Translations under genes and position numbers: made by a program
Notes under the pieces: model-generated
What the model was told of the DNA's origin: nothing
The model's input: only the letters and a program-made list of their open reading frames with translations
Database searches by the model: none
Shown: one piece after another, positions 54,012-62,798 of the stretch
How the letters are laid out: each line of letters opens with the position of its first letter
How positions within the stretch are numbered: position 1 is the first letter of the stretch
Assembly: GCF_014205135.1 (NCBI RefSeq)
Contig: NZ_JACHMY010000001.1
Location: 3,658,001-3,722,000, forward strand
Reading direction: 5' to 3'
DNA length: 64,000 nucleotides
DNA from: Kribbella italica
Lineage (GTDB): Bacteria > Actinomycetota > Actinomycetes > Propionibacteriales > Kribbellaceae

Positions 54012-56735
54012 TCAGCCCGTCGGGCAGTTGGGATCCGGGGAGATGCGGCCCGTCGAGTTCGGGCTGATCAAGTCCTGGGCCCGATGACGCCCGAGGTTCC
54101 ACTCGAGCCAGTCGTCGGTGCTGCGTTCGTAGCCGGACAGGGCGCAGTGCTCGACCTCGTCGGGCAGCGTGGCGAGGACCGGTACGGCGTCGTCGGACAG
54201 GCTCTGCAGGTACCACCAGTCGACCTTGCCGGTGGCGGTGTACCGGTCGACGTTGTGCTCGGCGATCCACGCATCAGGGTTGATTGCCGCGAGCATCAAC
54301 AAGAGACTCGCACCGCTGAGCAGCGCGGCACGAGGCAACCAACCGGCCTTCAAGGTGATGCCGGCAACCATCACGCCGATGACGAGCAGCCCGAGCCAGC
54401 CCTCGAATACATCCACGAGCAAGCGCAGTTCGGTAAACCCGTACGCCTGCTGGTAGACGTGCATGCGATAGAGCGCCGAGGCAACGACCACGAGCGTCAG
54501 GGCGCAGAGCAGTCCGAGTGAGACACGCAGCCAGAGGACGTCGGCGGACGTCGTACGGGGTGTTTTGCGGGCGGCGGCCCAGACGACGAGCAAGGTGAGG
54601 GCGGTCGCGACGGTTAGTTGCCCGAAGCCCTGATGCACGTACTCGGCGTACGTCAGGCCGGTGATGCGCTCGAGGTAGTCGTGGCCGCCGAAGATCACCG
54701 TGGCCTGGGCGGCGAGGAAGACGAGGAACACGCCGTCGACGAGCAGGACCGGGGCGAGCCACTCGTACCGGCGGGCGACCGGGCGCGCCGTACCGGAGTC
54801 GACCTCGACGTCCGGCGGGTTGAGTCCGAGGTACGTCGCCGCGAGGACGACGCCGCCGACGGCGACGGTGATGAAGGCGCGGAGGACGAAGGAGTCGAGT
54901 TCGAGGTCGGGGACGATCGCGCCCACCCACTCGCCGAACACGGCGTCGGCCGAGGAGAACAGGAGGCCGAAGACGAGCACTCCCAGGACGCAGAGGACGA
55001 CGGTGCGCACCATCGCCGCGTTGGCCCGCAGACCACCGACGGCCCGGGCCGAACGGCCCAGCCAGGGCAGGCCACGGAGAGCAGCGAGCGGCCAAGCGAA
55101 GCCGGCGAGGACGAAGGACGGCACGCTGCGGCCGTTGACCAGCGCGGTCATGCACAACGCGCCACCGGCGAACAGGCAGAGGACGGCGATCCACTCGGCG
55201 TCCCGTACGACGACTGTTGCTGCCAGCAACAAGCACAGCGCCGCGCAGGTCAGGGTGAACCGCGACCGCCGGTTGACCCTGAACCCGAGGATCACTCCCC
55301 CAGCCGCCACCAGGACGACGAACGTGCCCAGCCCGAGATCGCGGAACGGCAGCACGATCCCGGCCAGCAGGCCGACGCCCAGGCACCAGAGCACGGCCCG
55401 CAAGCTGCCCGGCACCCGCGCGTCGGGCCAGAACTTGCCGAACATCAGGTCCATCCCGGACTCGGGTGCACGGGGCACAGCAGCGGATGCGGTGCCGGGC
55501 GGAGCGATGGTCGCCGTACCGGACCCAGCACTCGGCAACGTCAGCGGCTTGCTGGCGGCCGGTGTGGCATCGGATGGAGCGTTGGAGGCGGCGTCGGAGC
55601 CCGCAGTGGGCCGCTCTGGGCTGTCACCAGGTTTCGTCATGGTCGGTTTCTGTGCCTCTCTTCGTGCTGGGGCGAACGGGCGGGGGCGGTTCGGCAGGTC
55701 GACGCGAACCCGGGCGCCGCTGCGACGCGGCTCGGGGTCGACGAAGTGGATGGTGCCGCCGTGCAGGTCGGTGACCCAGCGGGCGATCGCCAGGCCGAGG
55801 CCGGTACCGCCGCCACCGTCGGTTTCGGCGAGGGTGCCGAAGCGTTCGAACACGCGATCGCGGTCGGCGGCGGGGATGCCGGGGCCGTCGTCGGCGACCT
55901 CCAGGCGCCAGCCGTCGGGCGACCGCTGGGCGCTGATGCGAACCTCCCCGCCGGCCGGGCTGTGGCGGGACGCGTTGTCGAGCAGGTTGGCGATCAGCTG
56001 CTGCAGTCGCGCGGGGTCGGCCGGGACGGTCAGGGCCACCGGGGTCACGCGTACGTCGTACCGGACTTGGCGGCCGGTCACCCGCGCCTCGGCGACGGCG
56101 CGGTCCAGCAGGTCCTGTACGACGACCTGGGTGGTGGTCAGTTTGGCTTTGCCTGCGTCGACGCGGGCCAGGTCGAGCAGGTCGGAGGCCAGCGCTGACA
56201 GGCGTTCGGCCTGGTCAAGCGCTGTGCGGAGAGCGACGGGGTCGGGCTCGGCGACGCCGTCGACGAGGTTCTCCAGTACGGCGCAGAGGGCGGCGAGGGG
56301 GGTGCGGAGTTCGTGGCTGACGTTGGCGACGAGTTCGCGGCGCTGGCGGTCGACGGCGGCGAGGTCTTCGGCCATGCGGTTGAAGGCCCGGCCGAGTTCG
56401 CCGACCTCGTCGCTGGAGGAGGCGGTGACGCGGACCGAGTAGTCACCGCGCGCCATGCCGCGGGCTGCGGCCGTCATCTCGCGCAGCGGGGAGGTCATGC
56501 CGACGGCGAGCAACTGGGTCACCGCGAGTGCCAGCGCGACAGTGACGGGGATGCTGAGCCAGACTGGCACGCTGCCGACGGCGCCGACCGCGGCCAGTAC
56601 GGAGGCCAGGGTGGTGCTGACCGCCACGAGCAGGCCGAGCTTGGCCTTGACGGAGCGCACCTGATCGAGAGGTGCGGACCGCGGGGCTCGGTCGACGGGG
56701 GTGAAGGAAGGCGAGGGCTCGCTGGGGTTGTTCAT
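54012..56735 (-). CDS. Sensor histidine kinase fused to a DUF4173-like membrane domain
   Basis: 907 residues from ATG 56735. Two N-terminal membrane helices, HAMP (PLREMTAAARGMARGDYSVR), HisKA with ELVANVSHELRTPLAALCAV (His near 141), and HATPase_c (LLDNASRHSPAGGEV, VADDGPGIPAADRDRVFERF, GGTGLGLAIARW) form a complete kinase of about 390 residues. A Pro/Ser/Ala linker then leads, with no stop, into a polytopic domain of about 500 residues (VLWCLGVGLLAGIVLPF ... LGLNPPDVEVDSG ... AYGFTELRLLVDVFEGWLG ... CALSGYERSTDDWLEWN) resembling DUF4173/DUF4153 proteins. An internal ATG at MTKPGD could mark an ancestral separate gene. It overlaps the response regulator by ATGA. Confidence 0.85.
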   Translation of the reverse strand: MNNPSEPSPSFTPVDRAPRSAPLDQVRSVKAKLGLLVAVSTTLASVLAAVGAVGSVPVWLSIPVTVALALAVTQLLAVGMTSPLREMTAAARGMARGDYSVRVTASSSDEVGELGRAFNRMAEDLAAVDRQRRELVANVSHELRTPLAALCAVLENLVDGVAEPDPVALRTALDQAERLSALASDLLDLARVDAGKAKLTTTQVVVQDLLDRAVAEARVTGRQVRYDVRVTPVALTVPADPARLQQLIANLLDNASRHSPAGGEVRISAQRSPDGWRLEVADDGPGIPAADRDRVFERFGTLAETDGGGGTGLGLAIARWVTDLHGGTIHFVDPEPRRSGARVRVDLPNRPRPFAPARREAQKPTMTKPGDSPERPTAGSDAASNAPSDATPAASKPLTLPSAGSGTATIAPPGTASAAVPRAPESGMDLMFGKFWPDARVPGSLRAVLWCLGVGLLAGIVLPFRDLGLGTFVVLVAAGGVILGFRVNRRSRFTLTCAALCLLLAATVVVRDAEWIAVLCLFAGGALCMTALVNGRSVPSFVLAGFAWPLAALRGLPWLGRSARAVGGLRANAAMVRTVVLCVLGVLVFGLLFSSADAVFGEWVGAIVPDLELDSFVLRAFITVAVGGVVLAATYLGLNPPDVEVDSGTARPVARRYEWLAPVLLVDGVFLVFLAAQATVIFGGHDYLERITGLTYAEYVHQGFGQLTVATALTLLVVWAAARKTPRTTSADVLWLRVSLGLLCALTLVVVASALYRMHVYQQAYGFTELRLLVDVFEGWLGLLVIGVMVAGITLKAGWLPRAALLSGASLLLMLAAINPDAWIAEHNVDRYTATGKVDWWYLQSLSDDAVPVLATLPDEVEHCALSGYERSTDDWLEWNLGRHRAQDLISPNSTGRISPDPNCPTG

Positions 56736-57433
56736 GCGCTGCCGCCTGGTTCCAGGGCGTAGCCGATGCCGTGGACGGTGCGGATGCGGTCGGGGCCGAT
56801 CTTGGCGCGCAGCGCCTTCACGTGGCTGTCGACCGTGCGGGTGCCGGACGCACCCGGCCAGCCCCACACCTCGGCGTACAGGTTCTCGCGGGTCAGTACG
56901 TCGCCAGGAGTGCGCGCCAGGCACAGCAGCAGGTCGAACTCCGTCGGCGTCAGGTGGATCTCCGCGTCGCCGACCCACACCCGGCGAGCGGCGGCGTCGA
57001 CGCGGAGGTCACCGAGGTCGGGGGTGTCCACGCGGTTCGCCAGCTCGGCGGCCCGCTCGACGCGGCGGAGCAGGGCTCCGACCCGCGCGACCAGTTCGCG
57101 CATACGGAACGGCTTGGTCAGGTAGTCGTCGGCGCCGACCCCCAGGCCGATCAGGATGTCGGCCTCGTCGTCGCGAGCGGTCAGCATCAGGACCGGCACC
57201 GGGCGCGCTGCCTGGATCCGGCGGCACACCTCGTGGCCGTCGAACCCAGGCAGCATCACGTCCAGCACCACGAGATCGGGCTGGGCCGACTCGTACTGCG
57301 TCACCGCGCCTGGTCCGTCCCAGGCCTGGACGACGTCGTACCCGGATCCTCGCAGCCGGTCGGCGACCGCCTGGTTGATGACCGGCTCGTCCTCGACGAC
57401 GAGGATCCTCGCGCCCGCTGCGTTGACTGGCAT
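56732..57433 (-). CDS. OmpR-family response regulator
   Basis: 233 residues. The receiver domain has ILVVEDEPVINQAVADRLRG, phosphoacceptor LVVLDVMLPGFDG (Asp near 58), LMLTARDDEADILIGLGVGA and the DDYLTKPF Lys. The C-terminal winged helix has LTPTEFDLLLCLARTPGDVL, ENLYAEVWGW and TVDSHVKALRAKIGPDRI with wing VHGIGYAL. It is complete and canonical. It is encoded just before, and overlapping, the kinase-DUF4173 gene, so it is the partner of that kinase. Confidence 0.95.
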   Translation of the reverse strand: MPVNAAGARILVVEDEPVINQAVADRLRGSGYDVVQAWDGPGAVTQYESAQPDLVVLDVMLPGFDGHEVCRRIQAARPVPVLMLTARDDEADILIGLGVGADDYLTKPFRMRELVARVGALLRRVERAAELANRVDTPDLGDLRVDAAARRVWVGDAEIHLTPTEFDLLLCLARTPGDVLTRENLYAEVWGWPGASGTRTVDSHVKALRAKIGPDRIRTVHGIGYALEPGGSA

Positions 57434-57525
57434 GCTGCGAGCCTAGGAGCCGGACTGGTCAGGAACCGGGGACGACTCGTGAAGGTTCTGTGCAGGTCCA
57501 CCCGTACGCCGTACGCCCGCCCGCC

Positions 57526-57550
57526 GGCTGCTCCACCCGAAGGAGCAGCC
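57526..57550. terminator. Hairpin between the glycosidase-like and response regulator genes
   Basis: 9-bp perfect stem GGCTGCTCC / GGAGCAGCC with loop ACCCGAA, extended by GC-rich flanks, lying 43 bases after the stop of the minus-strand glycosidase-like gene. Probable terminator in the 159-base gap. Confidence 0.6.
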
Positions 57551-57592
57551 GTCGCGGCGGGCTCAGCGGTCGCAGACCCGGCGAGCCCGGGA

Positions 57593-59002
57593 TCAGCGGG
57601 TGTGCAGGTGGAGCAACTGCGCGCCGCCCGCCGGGAGGTTGACCGGCAGGCCGCTCCCCCGGTTCGCGCCGAACTTCGCCGAGACCGGGTGGAACACGTC
57701 GACGCCGGTCACCTTCGCCGGGTTGAACGTGAGCGTCGTCCGGGAGGCCGCCGAGTGGGAGCGGTTGGCGACCAGCAACCAGCGGTCGGTCGACGCGGCA
57801 TCCCGGGAGCGGAACGTGCCGATCACCGTCGGCGAGCCGGTGACCCCGGTGACGAGATCCGTGGGCGTGAAGCCGACGGTCCCGTTCGGCAGCGGGGTCT
57901 CGTTCGCGTGGACGACAGACTCCGAGACCAGTGGCTTCAGCTGGCGTCCGACCGGGTGCAGCCAGGAGTTGTTGATGTTCTTCGCGGCGGCGTACCGGGG
58001 TGTGCGCTTGCCGTCGACCGTGATCAGCGCCGGGCCGAAGCCTTCGCCGCGGGCGGCTTCCGGCGTCCAGTAGGTGAAGTACTGGATGCCCTTGGCGCCG
58101 TACGCGAGGCTGATGTTGATCTGCCAGAGCAGCTCGGCGGCCGTCGGTTCGCGGTGGCCGTTGTAGGCGAGGGTCTGGATGAAGACCCACGCCGGCACGT
58201 TGCCGCGCAGGGCGGCGTCGCGGACGATCGCCCAGTTGTGGAAGTAGTTGCCGTCCTCGCGGCCGTCCGAGAGCAGCGGGTAGCGGTCGAAGGAGACCAG
58301 CGAGGGTTTCACCACGTCGACGAAGGAGTTGTAGTACGCCGGGTCGTCGGACGGGAGCAGATTGATGTACGGCAGCAGGTGCGGGGCGAGCTCGCGCGAG
58401 ACGGCGAGCGCCTTCGCCAAGGTCGGGTACCAGCCGGCGCCGGGCTCGTCGTAGAAGTTGAAGCCGGCCAGCGAGGAGTACGGGCCGTACGCGTCGCGGG
58501 CGCGGGTGTAGAACTCGCGCGCCTCGGCCGGGGTGATCGTGAGGAAGTCCGTCGGCTGGTCGGAGATCGAGAACCAGCGGGACATGTTGCGGATCTGGAT
58601 GTCGTCGGAGATCAGCATCTGCAGGCCGGCGGTCCGGGCCAGGTCGAGCTGGTACTGGAAGATGTTGCCGTCGCCGGCGTAGTTGCCGGAGATGACGAAG
58701 TCGAAGCCGGCGTCGGCGATCTCGGTGAAGCGCTTGGCGGTGCTCTCGTAGGGGTGGGGTGGCCAGAAGAGGCCGATGGGGAAGTCGGGGCCGCCGGTGA
58801 GGGGCAGGTCGTCCGGTGAGGGGACAGATAAGTTGTCAGGGGCAACTACTTGGGATGCTTCGGTGGGGCCGGAGACGGGCGGGGCTTGGGCGGCGGGTGC
58901 TGCTGCGGCGGGCGCTGCAGTCGCTGCTGCGGCAGCCGCGGCGCCGGCGCCCAGGAGCAGCGTACGGCGGCTCGGTCCTAGCTTCTGGTGAGGGCTTTGC
59001 AT
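57593..59002 (-). CDS. Tat-exported glycoside hydrolase-like protein
   Basis: 469 residues. The Tat signal GPSRRTLLLGAGAAAAAAAT is followed by a long Ala linker. The body looks like a TIM-barrel glycosidase: FPIGLFWPPHPYESTAKRFT, ADAGFDFVISGNY, SLAGFNFYDEPGAGWYPTLA (E/D in YDEPG as possible acid), VSFDRYPLL, and ISLAYGAKGIQYFTYWTPEA, with a C-terminal beta domain (RWLLVANRSHSAASRTTLTF). Similar folds occur in GH42/GH5-like clan members, but no family can be assigned and the catalytic pair is not certain. It follows the rpiR-type gene by 22 bases, so it is probably controlled by that sugar-phosphate sensor. Confidence 0.75.
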   Translation of the reverse strand: MQSPHQKLGPSRRTLLLGAGAAAAAAATAAPAAAAPAAQAPPVSGPTEASQVVAPDNLSVPSPDDLPLTGGPDFPIGLFWPPHPYESTAKRFTEIADAGFDFVISGNYAGDGNIFQYQLDLARTAGLQMLISDDIQIRNMSRWFSISDQPTDFLTITPAEAREFYTRARDAYGPYSSLAGFNFYDEPGAGWYPTLAKALAVSRELAPHLLPYINLLPSDDPAYYNSFVDVVKPSLVSFDRYPLLSDGREDGNYFHNWAIVRDAALRGNVPAWVFIQTLAYNGHREPTAAELLWQINISLAYGAKGIQYFTYWTPEAARGEGFGPALITVDGKRTPRYAAAKNINNSWLHPVGRQLKPLVSESVVHANETPLPNGTVGFTPTDLVTGVTGSPTVIGTFRSRDAASTDRWLLVANRSHSAASRTTLTFNPAKVTGVDVFHPVSAKFGANRGSGLPVNLPAGGAQLLHLHTR

Positions 59003-59024
59003 GGTTCCTCCAGGGCGGTGGAGC

Positions 59025-59885
59025 TCAGCGGTGGGGTGTGCGATGGTCGGCGACCGCTTCTGCGGTGCGGTCGAAGGCTTGGACGGAGCGCTGGTAGTCG
59101 CGCTGGGCGACTCCCAGGTAGAGCGCGTCGAGCACGATCATCTGCGCGTGCCGGCCGGCCATTCCACCGGTCCGGAAGGTGATGTCGCGCGCGGCGGTGA
59201 CCAGGACGAGATCGGCCTCGCGTGCCAGCCGGGACCGCGGGTAGTTGGTGACGGCAACGGTGGTCGCCCCCAGGGCCCGGGCCCTGCGCAACGGTTCCAG
59301 CACCTCGTTGGTCTCCCCGGTATGAGAGATGCCGAGGGCAACATCTCCGGCGCCGAGCAGGGCCGCGCTGGTCAGCGCGTTGTGCACGTCGCTCCACCCG
59401 CAGGCGACGTGCCCGATCCGGTGCAGTCGCAGCCGCAGGTCGTCGGCGACGGACGCCGACCCGCCCACGGCGTACAGGTCAATGCGTCGGGCATCGACGA
59501 GAGCCGAGACGGCCTGCCCGAGCGTCGTGACGTCGAGCTGGGCGACCGTGTCCTCAAGCGCCTTGGTGTCGGCGCGCAGCAACGTCCGGAGCAGGTCGTC
59601 CAGCGTGTCGTCAGGGCTGACCTCGGTGCCGGTCCCCCGCTCCCAGCTCGTGCTGCCGCGACCACCCTCGGCCGCCAGCGCCAACCGGAGTTCGGCGTAG
59701 CCGCCCAGCCCGAGCGCGAGACAGAACCGCGTCACGCTCGGCAGCGACGTACCGCAGCGTGCGGCCAGTTCACCGATCGTCGAGGACGCCACGGCGGCCG
59801 GGTCGCGCAGGACCTCGTGCGCGACCAGCGACTGTGCCGGGCTCAGCGCCGGCAGCAGACCGTGGATCCGCGCTTCCAGAGACAT
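59025..59885 (-). CDS. RpiR-family transcriptional regulator (HTH-SIS)
   Basis: 286 residues. N-terminal HTH_6 (LSPAQSLVAHEVLRDPAAVA, TIGELAARCGTSLPSVTRFC) and C-terminal SIS sugar-phosphate isomerase-like domain (RRIDLYAVGGSASVADDLRL, DVALGISHTGETNEVLEPLR, RALGATTVAVTNYPRSRLAR). SIS domains bind phosphosugars, which set the regulator's activity. ATG 59885 is the natural start. It forms an operon with the downstream Tat-exported glycosidase-like gene. Confidence 0.9.
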   Translation of the reverse strand: MSLEARIHGLLPALSPAQSLVAHEVLRDPAAVASSTIGELAARCGTSLPSVTRFCLALGLGGYAELRLALAAEGGRGSTSWERGTGTEVSPDDTLDDLLRTLLRADTKALEDTVAQLDVTTLGQAVSALVDARRIDLYAVGGSASVADDLRLRLHRIGHVACGWSDVHNALTSAALLGAGDVALGISHTGETNEVLEPLRRARALGATTVAVTNYPRSRLAREADLVLVTAARDITFRTGGMAGRHAQMIVLDALYLGVAQRDYQRSVQAFDRTAEAVADHRTPHR

Positions 59886-59946
59886 GTGAATGATTCTCAG
59901 AAGCCAGCCCGGCAACTGTCAATAGTTCACACCCAGAGACAAGGAA

Positions 59947-59976
59947 ATGGGTGGCACCCACCGGGGTGCCACCCAT
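59947..59976. terminator. Strong intrinsic terminator after the YbbN/CnoX-like gene
   Basis: 13-bp perfect stem ATGGGTGGCACCC / GGGTGCCACCCAT with loop ACCG (or CGGT on the other strand), directly after the minus-strand stop at 59981. On the minus strand it is followed by TTTCCTTGT, giving the clearest rho-independent terminator in the window. Confidence 0.85.
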
Positions 59977-59980
59977 GCAC

Positions 59981-60958
59981 TCAGAACAGCGCGGTCATCA
60001 ACTGCTTGCGCGCCCGGATCACCCGCTCGTCGTCACCGCCGACCACCTCGAACAGCTCCAGCAGGTGCAGGCGCACCGTGTTGCGCTCGTCGCCGGCCGT
60101 GGCCTGAATCGTCCGGATCAGCCGGGCGAACGCGTCCTCGACATGGCCGCCCATCAGATCCACGTCGGCGACCAGCAACTGCGCCTCGATGTCCTCAGGG
60201 TGCTCGGTCGCCCGCGTCCGCACCTCGGCCGGTACGTCGCGCGTCCGCTTCACCAGCTGGACCCGCGCGAGCCCGGCCTTCGCCTCGGCGTCGGCCGGCG
60301 TCTCCCTGATCAGTGCCTCGTACGCCGCGATCGCGCCGTCCAGGTCACCGGCGGCGACAGCGTCCTCGGCCGCCTCGTACCGCGGGTCCACCTCGGGCTC
60401 CGCGGCCTCGTCACCAGGCGCGGCCGGGCCGACCGGCTCGGCGCGACCGGTGATGCCGTTCGCCACCGCGACCGTGAACAGCTGGTCCAGGTACTGCCGC
60501 GCCTCGGGCTCGCCCAGCGCGCCCTGGAACAGCGGCACGACCTGGCCGCGCAGCACCGCGATCACCAGCGGGATGCTCTGGACGCCGACCGCCTGGGCCA
60601 GCTGCGGGTTCGCGTCGACGTCGACGCGGGCGAGCACGAACTTGCCGTCGTACTCGGTCGACAGCCGGGCCAGCACCGGGCTCAGCGCCACCGACGCCTC
60701 GGACCGCGGCGACCAGAACTCGACCACCACGGGGTGCTGGACGGACCGCTCGATCACGTCCGTCTGGAAGGTCGGCTCGGACACGTTCAGCACGTACGGG
60801 CCGGTCACGCCGCCGGGTCCGGCCGGGCCACCAGGACCGGGGCCGCCCGGGCCAGGGCCACCAGGGCCAGGGCCGCCGGGGCCCGCGGGACGCGCGGGCG
60901 GCTGCCGCAGGGACGACAGGTCGATCGCTCCAGGTCGGGAGAAGTTCGGCTGGCTCAC
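59981..60958 (-). CDS. Thioredoxin-domain/TPR protein (YbbN/CnoX-like)
   Basis: 325 residues. After a Pro/Gly collagen-like N-terminal linker (several GPGGP units) comes a thioredoxin fold (VIERSVQHPVVVEFWSPRSE; KFVLARVDVDANPQLAQAVG; SIPLVIAVLRGQVV) and a TPR-like C-terminal half (AAEDAVAAGDLDGAIAAYEA; LLVADVDLMGGHVEDAFARL). The active-site W-C-x-x-C is replaced by WSPRS, so it cannot act as a disulphide reductase. This is the architecture of YbbN/CnoX co-chaperones. It is last in the run mutase-RCK channel-CnoX. Confidence 0.88.
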   Translation of the reverse strand: MSQPNFSRPGAIDLSSLRQPPARPAGPGGPGPGGPGPGGPGPGGPAGPGGVTGPYVLNVSEPTFQTDVIERSVQHPVVVEFWSPRSEASVALSPVLARLSTEYDGKFVLARVDVDANPQLAQAVGVQSIPLVIAVLRGQVVPLFQGALGEPEARQYLDQLFTVAVANGITGRAEPVGPAAPGDEAAEPEVDPRYEAAEDAVAAGDLDGAIAAYEALIRETPADAEAKAGLARVQLVKRTRDVPAEVRTRATEHPEDIEAQLLVADVDLMGGHVEDAFARLIRTIQATAGDERNTVRLHLLELFEVVGGDDERVIRARKQLMTALF

Positions 60959-60986
60959 CGCTGCCCTCCGGTCACTACGTCTCGGT

Positions 60987-62798
60987 TCATGGTCCTATCC
61001 TCCCCGACCGGCCCGGTCGGTGTGGCGCGCGGGTCACCAGCAGCAGCCTGGCCAGCCCGCTCCGGGTCCCCGCGACGGCCAGCCGGGTGCCTGCGCGCAG
61101 GGTCCGTTCGAAGGTCGGCGACCAGTCCCAGTCGACTCCGTCGGCCCGGGCCAGCACCCGCAGACCGCCCGGCTCGTCCAGCTCGCCGAGCCGCCGTCCG
61201 ACCGCGACCGAGTCCCGCTCGACGGTCACCTCGGTCAGCAGCAGCACCCGGCGTCCGGCCGGGACGGTCGCCTGGGTACGCCGGTTCGCGACCGCGGCCG
61301 CGATGGCCGGCGCGACCAGCATCGACACCGACCGGCTGTGCCCGAGCCCGAGCATCCGCTCGACCTTGTGGGCCAGGTCGTGGTCGAACATCCGCATCGT
61401 GATCCGGACGTCGTCGTTCAGGTCCCGGACCACCATCGCGGTCTCCAGGTTGGTGATGTCTCCGTCGGTCAGCGCCAGCACGGCCTGGGCCTGCGGCGCC
61501 CCGGCCAGCCGCAGCGTCTCCTCCTGGCTGCTGTCGCCCATCACCAGTGGGATCCGCAGCCGATGAGCGGTCTGTACGCCGGGCGCCTCCTCGTCCTGCT
61601 CGACGCCGACCACCGCGACGCCGCGCTCGGACAGGATCTCCAGCACGCGCGCCCCGACCGTCCCGAGCCCGCAGACGATCACGTGGTTCTTCGGTCTCCC
61701 CCGGACCCCGCCGATCACCCGCGACAACCGGGCCCCGATCAGCGAGTCGACGATCACCGCGGTCAGCAGCGCGACCAGCACGATCCCGGTCAGCTGCACC
61801 ACCACCGCCGCGACCTTCGCGTACGGCGGAGCGTCGGCGAACACGTCGTCCTCGATCCCGGCCGACGTCACCGCGCCCATCACCAGGTACAGCGCCCGCA
61901 GCCACTCGACGCCGGTGATCCAGTGCGTCAGCGCCGTACCGATCACCACCAGCGAAGCCATCACCGCCGCGATCACCCGGACCCGCCGATCCAGCACGTC
62001 CCGCGTCGCCATCACCCAGCCCGTACGCCGTACGTCGCGCTTGCGCCGCAGGTGATGGACGCCGGTGCCGAGCACGATGTCCCCGGCCGGGTCGTCGCTG
62101 GACTGCGGCAGCAGGTCGGGTGTCGCCGACGAGGTCGTGTCGGCCAGCACCGTGACCTTCTCGCGGATCAGCGCCGCCGGACCGGCCACCATCCGGCGGC
62201 CGCCGAGCTCGAGCCAGGTCAGCTCGTCGTCCTCGAGCGCGTCCGCGACGAACGCGGGCGCGGCCAGCGACGGGCCGGAGATCACCACGCAGTCGCCGAG
62301 CAGCTGGTGCAGCTGGGCACCGATCCGCGGGTTGACCATCTGGACGACGATCCGCAGGTTCTCGTCCATGTCGCGCGCGGTCAGCGCGGTGTGCACGTTG
62401 TGGACGTCGTCCGCGTCGAGCAGCACCAGGGCCCGCGCGGCCGACGGCTTGGTCCCGTCGGAGTCGATCCCGGCGCGCCGCAGTACGGACTCGCGGACCA
62501 CCCGGACACCCATCACCTGCGCGCCGAGCTCACCGATCCGCTCGATGTGCCGCGACGCCGGGTTGACGATCGCGGTGACCTGCTCGCCGGAGCTGACCAG
62601 CTCGGTGACGACGCGCAGCATCGTGCGGTCGGACCCGCAGACCACCACGCCCCTGCTGTCCGGGGTCTGGGCCTGCTTGTCGGCCTGGGTGGAGGCACGG
62701 CCCCGCCGGCGCCCTGTGGACGGCGGGACCTCCGGGACGGCGTCCTCAGAAGCGGGCGGGCTCTCGGTACTCGCCCCACTCGATCCGAAGAACGTCAC
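60987..62798 (-). CDS. RCK/TrkA-N ion channel-like protein (CASTOR/POLLUX type)
   Basis: About 603 residues from GTG 62798. A first NAD-binding RCK domain (RGVVVCGSDRTMLRVVTELV) is followed by a membrane part (VRVIAAVMASLVVIGTALTH; YAKVAAVVVQLTGIVLVALL) with a pore-like ALYLVMGAVTSAGIEDD between helices. A second RCK domain (NHVIVCGLGTVGARVLEILS) ends with a RCK_C-like tail. The order RCK-TM-RCK resembles SLOG/CASTOR-type channels and cyanobacterial-plant relatives. It is probably a regulated cation channel. The GGGGGAAA Shine-Dalgarno lies inside the upstream mutase gene, which it overlaps by 53 bases. Confidence 0.8.
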   Translation of the reverse strand: MTFFGSSGASTESPPASEDAVPEVPPSTGRRRGRASTQADKQAQTPDSRGVVVCGSDRTMLRVVTELVSSGEQVTAIVNPASRHIERIGELGAQVMGVRVVRESVLRRAGIDSDGTKPSAARALVLLDADDVHNVHTALTARDMDENLRIVVQMVNPRIGAQLHQLLGDCVVISGPSLAAPAFVADALEDDELTWLELGGRRMVAGPAALIREKVTVLADTTSSATPDLLPQSSDDPAGDIVLGTGVHHLRRKRDVRRTGWVMATRDVLDRRVRVIAAVMASLVVIGTALTHWITGVEWLRALYLVMGAVTSAGIEDDVFADAPPYAKVAAVVVQLTGIVLVALLTAVIVDSLIGARLSRVIGGVRGRPKNHVIVCGLGTVGARVLEILSERGVAVVGVEQDEEAPGVQTAHRLRIPLVMGDSSQEETLRLAGAPQAQAVLALTDGDITNLETAMVVRDLNDDVRITMRMFDHDLAHKVERMLGLGHSRSVSMLVAPAIAAAVANRRTQATVPAGRRVLLLTEVTVERDSVAVGRRLGELDEPGGLRVLARADGVDWDWSPTFERTLRAGTRLAVAGTRSGLARLLLVTRAPHRPGRSGRIGP

